Shown here in pieces: positions 1-5,648 of a DNA stretch of 7,796 nt (positions within the stretch are counted from its first letter, which is position 1; each line of letters begins with the position of its first letter). The translations under genes and the position numbers were made by a program. This DNA is from a bacterium (GTDB lineage Bacteria > SZUA-182): NCBI GenBank assembly GCA_003230635.1, contig QIFF01000254.1, positions 1 through 7,796 on the forward strand, written 5' to 3'. The notes under the pieces were generated by a model that worked only from the letters and a program-made list of their open reading frames with translations, had not been told where the DNA came from and ran no database searches.

Positions 1-413
1 GGGTGCGGCCGCGGGAGATGGAGGAGCGCTTGCAGAAAATAATGGATGAGTACGCCGGCGGGGTAAGCGTGTTTTACGAGCTGAACGAGGAACGCTTGCT
101 GGCAGCCAGAAAGCACCTCTCCAAACTGCACAGCCAAAAGCAGTATCTATTAGCGCATGATTTACACGAGTTGATGAACGCCCATGAGGTTATTGACCGC
201 ATTGATGTGGCCGAGGTCTTGGTGGAGCACCTGCTTTACCGCAAGGAAACCCGCTGGCCGTCATATCAGACGCGGTTGGATTACCCGGAACGCGATGACC
301 GCAACTGGCTGAAATTTGTCAACTCGCTGCGGGACAGGGAAAGCGGGGAAATCAAGATTATTGAGCGCCCATATCAACAAATTGTTTCCGGCGACCGCTA
401 TCTGCCGCGCTAG
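1..413 (+). CDS. aprA: AprA-like flavoprotein (adenylylsulfate reductase alpha / fumarate reductase family), C-terminal part
   Basis: Only the last 136 or so codons are present; the frame is open to the window edge, so the true start and the FAD-binding domain lie upstream. The visible part is the helical C-terminal domain of the fumarate reductase/succinate dehydrogenase/AprA flavoprotein family. Counting from base 3, RKETRWP at residues 80-86, then a Y/R/D-rich stretch and NWLKFVNS at 101-108, closely resemble the end of APS reductase alpha, where an ETRWPGY-type motif precedes NW.CFVNS. The ending ERPYQQIV is also AprA-like. In that family the flavin subunit receives electrons from the two-cluster ferredoxin AprB and interconverts APS with sulfite plus AMP in the cytoplasm. 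An AprB-like gene follows at 2261, but about 1.85 kb of unrelated DNA now separates them. Whether the substrate is truly APS cannot be judged, because the active-site half is missing. Family membership is fairly sure; the reaction is inferred. Confidence 0.8.
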   Translation, partial: VRPREMEERLQKIMDEYAGGVSVFYELNEERLLAARKHLSKLHSQKQYLLAHDLHELMNAHEVIDRIDVAEVLVEHLLYRKETRWPSYQTRLDYPERDDRNWLKFVNSLRDRESGEIKIIERPYQQIVSGDRYLPR

Positions 414-648
414 GGAGAGTTTTGACGGGATTGACAAGATGGAGCAGGATTATTAGAAGGTTGTCATTGCGAGGAGCGGTAGCGACGAAGCAATCTATTG
501 CGATTTGAGATTGCTTCGCTTCGCTCGCAATGACATTTTGGTTGTCAACTTATCCCAGGTTCACTATAGTTGTCCAATTTTTCCAGCTTGCCTTTTTGGG
601 ATTGAAACTGCGTATCAATCCTGACATGACTACGGAGCAGAAGCCATT
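414..648. other. Intergenic region with no supported gene
   Basis: Apart from the hairpin repeat, no reading frame of useful length with a credible start is visible on either strand. The stretch 541-630 is AT-rich and unassigned. It could be debris from whatever event brought in the downstream block. No convincing sigma-70 promoter was found, although the downstream block presumably needs one here. Confidence 0.6.
462..535. repeat. Hairpin-forming MITE-like repeat
   Basis: The outer arms TGTCATTGCGAG (462-473) and CTCGCAATGACA (524-535) are perfect reverse complements. A second pair, CGAAGCAATCT (486-496) and AGATTGCTTCG (508-518), is nested inside and leaves an 11-nt loop at 497-507. The core wording (TCATTGCGAG, GCGACGAAGCAATC) resembles a dispersed palindromic repeat I recall from many bacterial genomes; that recollection was not checked. 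GGTTGTC occurs at 459-465 and again at 540-546, which may hint at a target duplication, although the first copy overlaps the arm. The repeat encodes no protein. It sits just downstream of the AprA-like gene and at the left edge of the AT-rich HEPN block. Confidence 0.85.
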
Positions 649-1491
649 ATGTCCAACAATAGTGAGTTATTGCCCAGAGAAATAAGATACTTTGTATTAG
701 AGCATCTTAAAAATCATCCTACCAATACCGAAGTTACAGGGATAGTTAGTTATGTTAAGGATAAAATAAAAGGGAAGTATCCTGATTTATTCTCATGCGG
801 GAAAGACCATAAAACTAATCCAATGTTAGAAAATCAAACCAAAGAAATAATTTGGGATTTGATAACTCAACGTGTTATAACACCTGGTAGTACAAATAAT
901 TATTCAGATGCCAATCTTCCTGTTTTAAATGTTACTGAATATGGGAAAAAGGCTTTAGAGAACAACCTGGCTATACCTCACGATTACGATAGATATATTT
1001 CTCAACTAACTAAAATTAGAGGGTTGGATAGTGTCATTCGAGAATATGTTGAGGAAAGTTTAATAACTTTCTATCGGAATTGTTTTAAAGCTTCAGCGGT
1101 TATGTTGGGATGCGCTTCTGAAAGAGCCATTGATTTATTATTAGAGAGCTTTGCTGAAGCTATAAATGATTCTCAAAAACAAGAAGTGTTTAAGAATATT
1201 CTAAAAAAGAACGGCATCCAGCAAAGATTTGACGAGTTCATTGGTAGGCTAAAAGGTCAAAAAGGAGGGTTTTCAGATATTAGGAGCCGCCTTAAGCAAG
1301 ACATCGGTGAAGATGTAGAAACAGCTATTGAGGGAGTATTTAGGTTAATAAAGAAATATAGAAATGATGCAGGACATCCTAAAAAGATTTCAATAGACAG
1401 GAGTGAGATGTTTACAAACTTAATGTTATTTCAGCGATATTGTGAGAAGATTTACTTGTTAATCAAATACTTTAAAAAGAATAAATTTTAG
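649..1491 (+). CDS. Uncharacterised protein with C-terminal HEPN/DUF4145-like domain
   Basis: This 280-residue protein is of no family I can name with confidence. Residues 1-110 look like a small mixed alpha/beta DNA-binding-type fold: a winged-helix-like reading of REIRYFVLEHL, then TKEIIWDLITQRVITPG, then LNVTEYGKKALE, which resembles the wing and recognition elements of PaaX/HTH-like domains. Residues 125-275 are all-helical and carry YRNDAGHP at 237-244. R238 and H243 form an R-N-x3-H motif, the R-x4-6-H signature of HEPN ribonucleases, close to the RN..H motif of DUF4145 proteins. The segment ASAVMLGCASERAIDLLLE (148-166) matches the first long helix of such domains. ATG at 649 has GGAG at 634-637. 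The codons are very AT-rich compared with the metabolic genes on either side, which suggests transfer. An RNA-cleaving defence or stress role is inferred, not shown. Confidence 0.7.
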   Translation: MSNNSELLPREIRYFVLEHLKNHPTNTEVTGIVSYVKDKIKGKYPDLFSCGKDHKTNPMLENQTKEIIWDLITQRVITPGSTNNYSDANLPVLNVTEYGKKALENNLAIPHDYDRYISQLTKIRGLDSVIREYVEESLITFYRNCFKASAVMLGCASERAIDLLLESFAEAINDSQKQEVFKNILKKNGIQQRFDEFIGRLKGQKGGFSDIRSRLKQDIGEDVETAIEGVFRLIKKYRNDAGHPKKISIDRSEMFTNLMLFQRYCEKIYLLIKYFKKNKF

Positions 1492-1543
1492 CGAATACGG
1501 GTATCAGCCCTTGACCTGAAGCCTTGAGGAGTAAGAATAGATA

Positions 1544-1879
1544 ATGACCATCCAAAACCAGATAGACAAAATCATTCAGCTAATAATAGCCAATTATAAG
1601 CCGGAGAAGATTATCCTCTTTGGTTCTTATGCTTATGGTAAGCCAACCGAGGATAGCGATTTGGATTTGTTAATCGTAAAGGATAGTGATTTACCACGCT
1701 ACAAAAGGGCCAGGGAGATCAGAAAACTCCTATGGGGGATTACTGATGTTCCCAAGGATATTATGGTCTATACCCAAGCAGAAATTGATGAATGGCAAGG
1801 GGTAAAAGAGGCGTTTGTTACCCAAATAGTGAAAAATGGCAGGGTGTTATATGAAGACAAAAAGAGAGCTGATAAGTAA
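1544..1879 (+). CDS. MNT-domain nucleotidyltransferase (minimal nucleotidyltransferase, antitoxin-type)
   Basis: The protein has 111 residues, the full usual length of a minimal nucleotidyltransferase. The catalytic motif GSx10DxD is intact: G27-S28 followed by D39 and D41 in GSYAYGKPTEDSDLDLLIV. A third acidic residue, D72 in PKDIMVY, sits in the expected strand, so the enzyme should be active. In the MNT/HEPN family such enzymes pair with a small HEPN protein; in the studied MntA/HepT pair the nucleotidyltransferase AMPylates and silences the HEPN toxin. A GAGGAG ribosome-binding site lies at 1526-1531. The 3' end overlaps the next gene by 29 nt in another frame, the typical tight coupling of this module. 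Membership in the family is clear; antitoxin activity here is inferred from the arrangement. Confidence 0.9.
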   Translation: MTIQNQIDKIIQLIIANYKPEKIILFGSYAYGKPTEDSDLDLLIVKDSDLPRYKRAREIRKLLWGITDVPKDIMVYTQAEIDEWQGVKEAFVTQIVKNGRVLYEDKKRADK

Positions 1880-2258
1880 TTGGCTTGATAAGGCTGATAA
1901 GGACTTACTCAGTGTTGAGCATGAGCTGTCCTTTTCGGATGTAGTAACCGAGACAGTCTGTTTTCATTGCCAGCAGGCAGCGGAAAAGCACCTGAAAGCG
2001 TATTTGGTCTTTCTGGATATCCCCTTTACTAAAACCCATGAAATTGGTGAATTAATCACCAAATGCGAGAGTGGAGATAAGGAAATTTCGCTATTGAAAG
2101 AAGAAGCTGATAAACTTACCGATTATGCAGTTGAAATTCGCTATCCAGATGATTGGTTTGAACCGAGCCTAACGGACGCAAAAGAGGCTTTTAAAATAGC
2201 GAAGAGAATAAAGGAATTTGTGGAAAAGCGTATGAGCCAACTTACAACAGGAGAATAA
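1851..2258 (+). CDS. HEPN-domain protein, partner of the MNT nucleotidyltransferase
   Basis: The chosen start is ATG 1851, which gives 135 residues beginning MKTKREL. The alternative start at 1836 only adds five residues and lacks a better ribosome-binding site. The helical PF05168-type HEPN signature is clear: NWLDKADKDLLSVEHEL near the N terminus, CFHCQQAAEKHLKAYL at 37-52, the KTHEI turn at 61-65, and DYAVEIRYPDDW at 91-102. R97 of RYP occupies the place of the conserved Arg, but no His follows within 4-6 residues. The canonical R-x4-6-H ribonuclease motif and the HepT RX4HXY motif are therefore absent. This favours the 'RYP' branch of MNT-linked HEPN proteins, whose toxicity is less certain. 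The gene overlaps the MNT gene by 29 nt and ends 2 nt before the AprB-like start codon. The last residues (SQLTTGE) may be read from the former AprB leader. Confidence 0.88.
   Translation: MKTKRELISNWLDKADKDLLSVEHELSFSDVVTETVCFHCQQAAEKHLKAYLVFLDIPFTKTHEIGELITKCESGDKEISLLKEEADKLTDYAVEIRYPDDWFEPSLTDAKEAFKIAKRIKEFVEKRMSQLTTGE
2248..2253 (+). promoter_or_regulatory. Ribosome-binding site of the AprB-like gene, inside the HEPN 3' end
   Basis: CAGGAG lies 7 nt before ATG 2261 and is the only good Shine-Dalgarno match for the AprB-like gene. It lies within the last codons of the HEPN gene, whose TAA ends at 2258. Translation of the two genes is thus physically coupled, although their roles seem unrelated. 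Confidence 0.75.
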
Positions 2259-2260
2259 AG

Positions 2261-2584
2261 ATGAGTGTCATTGTTGACAAGAAACGCTGCAACGCCTGTA
2301 ATCAATTGGACGAACCTCAGTGCGTCAAGCTGTGTCCGGGTGATCTGATGATGATCAGTCCCGAAGACGGTAAGGCCTGCATCCGCCCGGCCCATGACTG
2401 CTGGGATTGTATGGTCTGTGTCAAGGCTTGCCCGAGGCAGGCCCTCCAAACCCGTTTGCCCTATCAACTGGCCAACTACAAGGCCAGTTTGGTCCCCAAG
2501 ATCGGCCGGGATAAAATCCAGTGGACCTGCACGGATATTAAGGGCAGGGTAGAGGAATTTGAGATTAAGACTAAAGAGGCGTAA
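2261..2584 (+). CDS. aprB: AprB-like two-[4Fe-4S] ferredoxin (APS reductase beta-type)
   Basis: This 107-residue protein has two cysteine sets: C10-x2-C13-x7-C21-x3-C25 and C47-x2-C50-x2-C53-x3-C57, enough for two [4Fe-4S] clusters. The wider first motif (CNACNQLDEPQCVKLCP) and the block DCWDCMVCVKACPRQAL match the beta subunit of APS reductase better than a simple 2x(CxxCxxCxxxCP) ferredoxin. The tail, around IQWTC and an F-E-I-K-T ending, also parallels the AprB C terminus, which wraps the alpha subunit. It is shorter than typical dissimilatory AprB. It would pass electrons to the AprA-like flavoprotein at 1-413, from which it is now separated by the HEPN/MNT block. The transporter gene follows after 36 nt. 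Extra cysteines C40 and C90 are present. AprB-like identity is well supported; reaction direction and true substrate are not. Confidence 0.85.
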   Translation: MSVIVDKKRCNACNQLDEPQCVKLCPGDLMMISPEDGKACIRPAHDCWDCMVCVKACPRQALQTRLPYQLANYKASLVPKIGRDKIQWTCTDIKGRVEEFEIKTKEA

Positions 2585-2604
2585 CTTTAGCTTTGTGGAT
2601 TAAA

Positions 2605-2620
2605 TAAAGGGTGCCCTTAA
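2605..2620 (+). repeat. Short inverted repeat before the transporter start
   Basis: TTAAGGGCAC-type dyad: AAGGG and CCCTT flank TG within TAAAGGGTGCCCTTAA, immediately before ATG 2621. The left half also supplies the only Shine-Dalgarno-like run (AAAGGG), so folding would hide it. The same wording recurs at 4049-4060. The stem is short, so a function is uncertain. Confidence 0.5.
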
Positions 2621-4048
2621 ATGGAGCAACGGCTAAGAGCCAGACCCCAATGGCTGTCGTTTTTAACGGAGTATTACCGTTATTTTGTCATGGGCTTGGG
2701 CTTAATCCTCTTTGGCTGGATAATTTCTTTATCCCCGCCGGCCGGGCTGAGCGCCGCCGGGTTAAAGGCAATCGCCATCTTCGCCCTTTGTGTTGTCCTC
2801 TGGGTAACCAACGTTATCCCCCTGATGATTACCAGCCTGCTGGCAATTATCCTCTTCCCCTTGATGGGGGTGCTGGACGCCAAGCTGACCTATTCCCTCT
2901 TTGGGAGCAAGGCGGTTTTCTTCATCCTGGGGGCCTTTATCCTGGCCTCAGCCTTGATTCGCTCAGGCCTGAGCAGCCGCATGGCTTTATGGGTGCTCAA
3001 GCGCTTCGGCAAATCACCCAAGAGCCTGCTGTTGAGCATCCTTTTGCTGCCTGCCTTCCTTTCTTTCTGGATGTCCGAGCATGCGGTGGCGGCCATGATG
3101 TTCCCCATTGTGATGGAGATTACCGAATGCCTCAAGCTGCGCCAGGGTGAAAGTAATTACGGCAAGAGCTTATTTATAGCAATGGCCTGGGGCTGCATTA
3201 TCGGCGGGGTGGCTACCTTCTTAGGTGGGGCGCGCGCCCCGCTGGCGGTAGGGATTCTGAGCGAGGCTACCGGCCAATCCATCGGTTTTGTCCCCTGGCT
3301 GCTGGCTACCCTGCCCGTGGTCTTAATCTTGCTGCTGGCGGCTTATTTGCTGATTAGCAAGCTCTTCCCCGCGGAAATTGAGGATATAAGCAGCGCCAAG
3401 CAGCGCCTGGCGGAAAAACTGGAGTGGATGGGGCAGCCTTCCCGCCGGGAAAAGGCGCTGGGCTATCTAATGCTGATCACCATCGCATTCTGGGTTATGG
3501 GGGGGGAGGAACTGGGGCTGGCTAATATCGCCCTGGCCGCAGTGATTATTGCCTTTGTCTTTAAGCTGATGAAATGGAACGAGGTGGAAGAGGACGTCAA
3601 CTGGGGGATTTTTTTGATGTATGGCGGAGCGATTTGTCTGGGATTTGCCATGGACAAGACCGGGGCGGCGGCCTGGTTAGCCCAGCAAACGCTGGGTCAA
3701 CTGGGGAATTCACCCCCCCTCTTGCTGGTCTGCCTGGCCCTAATCTCCCTTGTTTTGACAGAAGCGATTAGCAATGCGGCGGTGGTGGCCCTGCTGATGC
3801 CGGTGGCCCTTGGTCTGGCCCACAGCTTTAGTATTGACCCCAAGGTAATCACCATGGGTTTGACCATACCCGCTGGTCTGGCCTTCAGCCTGCCCATGGC
3901 TACCCCGGCCACGGCAATTGCCATCTCTTCCGGCTTTGTCGGCATCAGGGACACCGTCCGCGGGGGAGTGATCCTGAGCCTCTTTGCCTGGCTGGTTTTC
4001 AGTATCGTAATGCTAACCTACTGGCCACTGCTGGGGTTTAGGATTTAG
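2621..4048 (+). CDS. DASS/SLC13-family anion transporter (sulfate or carboxylate permease-like)
   Basis: A 475-residue, very hydrophobic protein with about 12-14 membrane segments and no signal peptide. An in-frame TAA directly precedes ATG 2621, so this start is fixed. DASS hallmarks are seen: FWMSEHAVAAMMFPIV at 149-164 (first SNT-loop region), GGVATFLGG at 195-203, NWGIFLMYGGAICLGFA at 327-343, TEAISNAAVVALLMPV at 380-395 (second SNT region) and LPMATPATAIAISSG at 424-438. In well-studied members both loops read SNT and bind sodium and substrate; here they read S152-E153-H154 and S384-N385-A386. That may mean altered ion coupling. The neighbouring AprA/AprB-like and cysteine synthase genes suggest sulfate or a related sulfur oxyanion as substrate, but dicarboxylates cannot be excluded from sequence. 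Located in the cytoplasmic membrane. Confidence 0.88.
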   Translation: MEQRLRARPQWLSFLTEYYRYFVMGLGLILFGWIISLSPPAGLSAAGLKAIAIFALCVVLWVTNVIPLMITSLLAIILFPLMGVLDAKLTYSLFGSKAVFFILGAFILASALIRSGLSSRMALWVLKRFGKSPKSLLLSILLLPAFLSFWMSEHAVAAMMFPIVMEITECLKLRQGESNYGKSLFIAMAWGCIIGGVATFLGGARAPLAVGILSEATGQSIGFVPWLLATLPVVLILLLAAYLLISKLFPAEIEDISSAKQRLAEKLEWMGQPSRREKALGYLMLITIAFWVMGGEELGLANIALAAVIIAFVFKLMKWNEVEEDVNWGIFLMYGGAICLGFAMDKTGAAAWLAQQTLGQLGNSPPLLLVCLALISLVLTEAISNAAVVALLMPVALGLAHSFSIDPKVITMGLTIPAGLAFSLPMATPATAIAISSGFVGIRDTVRGGVILSLFAWLVFSIVMLTYWPLLGFRI

Positions 4049-4060
4049 GGGCGCCCTTAA
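4049..4060 (+). repeat. Second copy of the GGGYGCCCTTAA motif
   Basis: GGGCGCCCTTAA begins right after the transporter stop and matches GGGTGCCCTTAA at 2609-2620 in 11 of 12 bases, so the two copies bracket the transporter gene. The core GGGCGCCC is self-complementary. It may be an operator half, a residue of a mobile repeat, or chance. Confidence 0.45.
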
Positions 4061-4103
4061 AGGTGACGGTTTCCGACTTTTTACGAGGTCATTAAAGGTA
4101 TAT

Positions 4104-4568
4104 ATGAAAAAAATTCTCTTGCTTTTATCAACTACTCGCACTTCACCCAGGAGTGTGGCTAAGGCCCTGGAGCTTGCCCAGAAGGAACAGGCGGAGTTAC
4201 TGCTGCTGTTTGTTCTGGATGATGCCCTGGCGCAGAGTGTTATTGATAAGATGAGCGAAGAGGGCTGGGTGGGTGGCAAGCCTTCGCAGGATTTGCAAAA
4301 TTCTATTCTGAAGAAGTACTTTACCCAGGGACAGGTCAAACTGAAGGAAATAGAAGAAGAGGCCGCTAAGTGCGGGGTGACTTACCGCTCCATCTATGCC
4401 CGGGGGGATTTTGCCCCGGTGGCCCTGGGGGTAATTGCCAGGGAAGGGGTTGATTTGATTATTGTGGCCCGCCGCAAGCGCTCTGACCTGTCGCGCTTTA
4501 TCTTCGGCTCCCCGGTGGCGGAAATCCAGAAAAAGGCGGGTTGTGAAATCATGCTGATTGACGAATAG
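4104..4568 (+). CDS. UspA-domain universal stress protein
   Basis: A 154-residue single Usp domain. It starts with the usual first strand (KKILLLLS), then a long insertion-bearing helix, RSIYARGDFAPVALGVIAREGVDLIIVARR at 95-124 and a C-terminal strand CEIMLID. The ATP-binding signature G-x2-G-x9-G-S/T is only half kept: FGSPV at 134-138 supplies the final G-S, but the two earlier glycines are replaced in ARRKRSDLSRF. Nucleotide binding is therefore doubtful. ATG 4104 follows an AAAGG ribosome-binding site at 4094-4098. The gene lies 55 nt after the transporter and its stop is 10 nt ahead of the cysteine synthase start, so it is probably co-transcribed. Usp domains often regulate nearby transporters; here that is only an inference from position. 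Confidence 0.88.
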   Translation: MKKILLLLSTTRTSPRSVAKALELAQKEQAELLLLFVLDDALAQSVIDKMSEEGWVGGKPSQDLQNSILKKYFTQGQVKLKEIEEEAAKCGVTYRSIYARGDFAPVALGVIAREGVDLIIVARRKRSDLSRFIFGSPVAEIQKKAGCEIMLIDE

Positions 4569-4571
4569 GAG
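4567..4571 (+). promoter_or_regulatory. Ribosome-binding site that sets the TTG start of the cysteine synthase
   Basis: AGGAG lies 7 nt before TTG 4579. The other in-frame TTG at 4558, which would overlap the Usp gene, has no such site and would add seven residues foreign to the family. This favours 4579. Confidence 0.75.
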
Positions 4572-4578
4572 AGGGTCT

Positions 4579-5490
4579 TTGGCGGAAATTGGTGAATTAT
4601 TGCTGAGCAAGGTGGGAAATACCCCTCTCTTGCCGCTGCGGCGGTTGGTTAAAAAAGATAAGGTGGCGATTTACGCCAAGGCCGAGTGGTTTAACCCCGG
4701 TGGCTCGGTCAAGGACCGCCCGGCCCTGCGCATGATTGAGGACGGCGAAAAAAGCGGGCGCTTGACGAAGGATAAAATCATCCTGGATTCCACCTCGGGC
4801 AATACAGGGATTGCCTATGCCATGATTGGGGCGATCAAGGGCTATCGGGTCTGCCTGGTAATCCCCTCCAACGTCTGCGAGGAGCGCAAGAAAATTCTGC
4901 ACGCCTATGGGGCGCAGATTGTCTATTCCAGTCCCTTTGAGGGCTCCGACGGGGCGCTGCACCTGGTGCGCCGGATGTATAAAGACGACCCGGAGAAGTA
5001 TTTTATGCCCGCCCAGTATGATAACCCCTCCAACTGGAAGGCGCATTATGATACCACGGGGGCGGAAATTATCGCCCAGACTAAAGGCAAGCTGACCCAC
5101 TTTATCGCCGGCCTGGGCACCTCGGGCACGGTGATGGGCACCGGGCGGCGCTTAAAGGAGTTTAACCCCAATATCCAGGTCTGGGCCATAGAGCCGGACG
5201 GCTCGTTTCACGGGATTGAGGGCTTAAAGCACATGCCCAGTTCCGTCAAACCAGGGATTTACGACCCCGGCTGGCTGGACGGCACCATCGGGGTAAGCAC
5301 CGAGGACGCCTATCATTACGCCAACCTGCTGGCCAGGGAAGAGGGCTATCTGGTCGGGCATTCGGCGGGGGCGGCCTTAAAAGGGGCGCTTCAACTGGCC
5401 GAGCAGATAGAGGAAGGGATTATTGTCACCATTTTTCCCGACGGCGGGGATCGCTACCTGAGCGTCACCCATCAGACCGCTGATGACTAG
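4579..5490 (+). CDS. cysM: PLP-dependent cysteine synthase (CysM-type)
   Basis: A 303-residue fold-type II PLP enzyme of normal length for the cysteine synthase family, started at TTG. K45 in NPGGSVKDR is the Schiff-base lysine. TSGNTG at 72-77 is the substrate-carboxylate loop and GTSGT at 180-184 binds the PLP phosphate. PDGGDRYLS near 287-295 is the usual C-terminal motif. The region after the phosphate loop (GIEGLKHM..., P225, YDP, then V239-S-T-E-D-A) recalls Mycobacterium CysM, which uses O-phosphoserine and a thiocarboxylated carrier protein rather than free sulfide. The MoeB-type E1 downstream fits that route. The PLP-ring motif reads GHSAGAA, with His where many relatives have Ile or Val. 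An ordinary O-acetylserine sulfhydrylase or cystathionine beta-synthase-like role remains possible. Cytoplasmic; probably in one operon with the Usp gene. Confidence 0.9.
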   Translation: MAEIGELLLSKVGNTPLLPLRRLVKKDKVAIYAKAEWFNPGGSVKDRPALRMIEDGEKSGRLTKDKIILDSTSGNTGIAYAMIGAIKGYRVCLVIPSNVCEERKKILHAYGAQIVYSSPFEGSDGALHLVRRMYKDDPEKYFMPAQYDNPSNWKAHYDTTGAEIIAQTKGKLTHFIAGLGTSGTVMGTGRRLKEFNPNIQVWAIEPDGSFHGIEGLKHMPSSVKPGIYDPGWLDGTIGVSTEDAYHYANLLAREEGYLVGHSAGAALKGALQLAEQIEEGIIVTIFPDGGDRYLSVTHQTADD

Positions 5491-5633
5491 GGGGCACCTT
5501 GGAAAATGGCCTTTTCGCCCAATATCTGCGTTATGCTCAAAATTTAATCCTCGGAATATCAAACATATGCCTGCGGTTAAATTTCTCGCATGCTGATCTT
5601 GAACGAAAATTCTCATTTTTCAAGGCACCCTAG
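5487..5633. repeat. 147-bp imperfect palindrome (MITE-like) between the cysteine synthase and MoeB genes
   Basis: The region begins and ends with CTAGGG / CCCTAG. Reading the right half as its reverse complement, it follows the left half for about 70 nt with a few gaps. Matching landmarks are CTTG-GAAAATG against CTTG-AAAAATG, TTTTCG with TTTTCG, CAATATC with CAAGATC, TGCTC with TGCGAG, and AAATTTAA with AAATTTAA. A transcript would fold into one long bulged hairpin with its tip near 5560. The left end includes the cysteine synthase stop codon (5488-5490) and the right end abuts the AGGAG of moeB (5632-5636). No open frame of note lies inside. It reads as a non-autonomous mobile repeat; an RNA function is not excluded. 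Confidence 0.8.
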
Positions 5634-5648
5634 GAGATAGAGTAGAGC

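Noticed and set aside
569..608. A 40-nt string beginning GTTG and ending GGGATTGAAAC that resembles a type I CRISPR repeat
   Set aside because: Only one copy exists, there are no evenly spaced spacers and no cas genes in the window; the ending is probably chance.
1511..1538. Possible promoter TTGACC / AAGAAT ahead of the MNT gene
   Set aside because: It would overlap the GAGGAG ribosome-binding site and give an almost leaderless message, so it is likely chance.
2141..2467. A minus-strand frame spanning the HEPN/AprB-like junction
   Set aside because: It is antisense to two well-supported genes and has no recognisable motif.
2611..3150. A 179-codon open frame overlapping the transporter gene in another frame
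   Set aside because: Its translation is rich in Pro, Gly, Arg and Cys with no family pattern, while the overlapping frame is a clear membrane transporter; it is a shadow frame.
4558..4578. Upstream TTG as start of the cysteine synthase
   Set aside because: It has no ribosome-binding site and adds seven atypical residues, while TTG 4579 has AGGAG at the right distance.
4597..5100. A 167-codon minus-strand frame inside the cysteine synthase gene
   Set aside because: It is antisense to a gene with intact PLP motifs; long antisense frames are expected in GC-rich codons.
5487..5633. The palindrome as an insertion sequence
   Set aside because: It has inverted ends but no room for and no trace of a transposase; at most it is a non-autonomous repeat.
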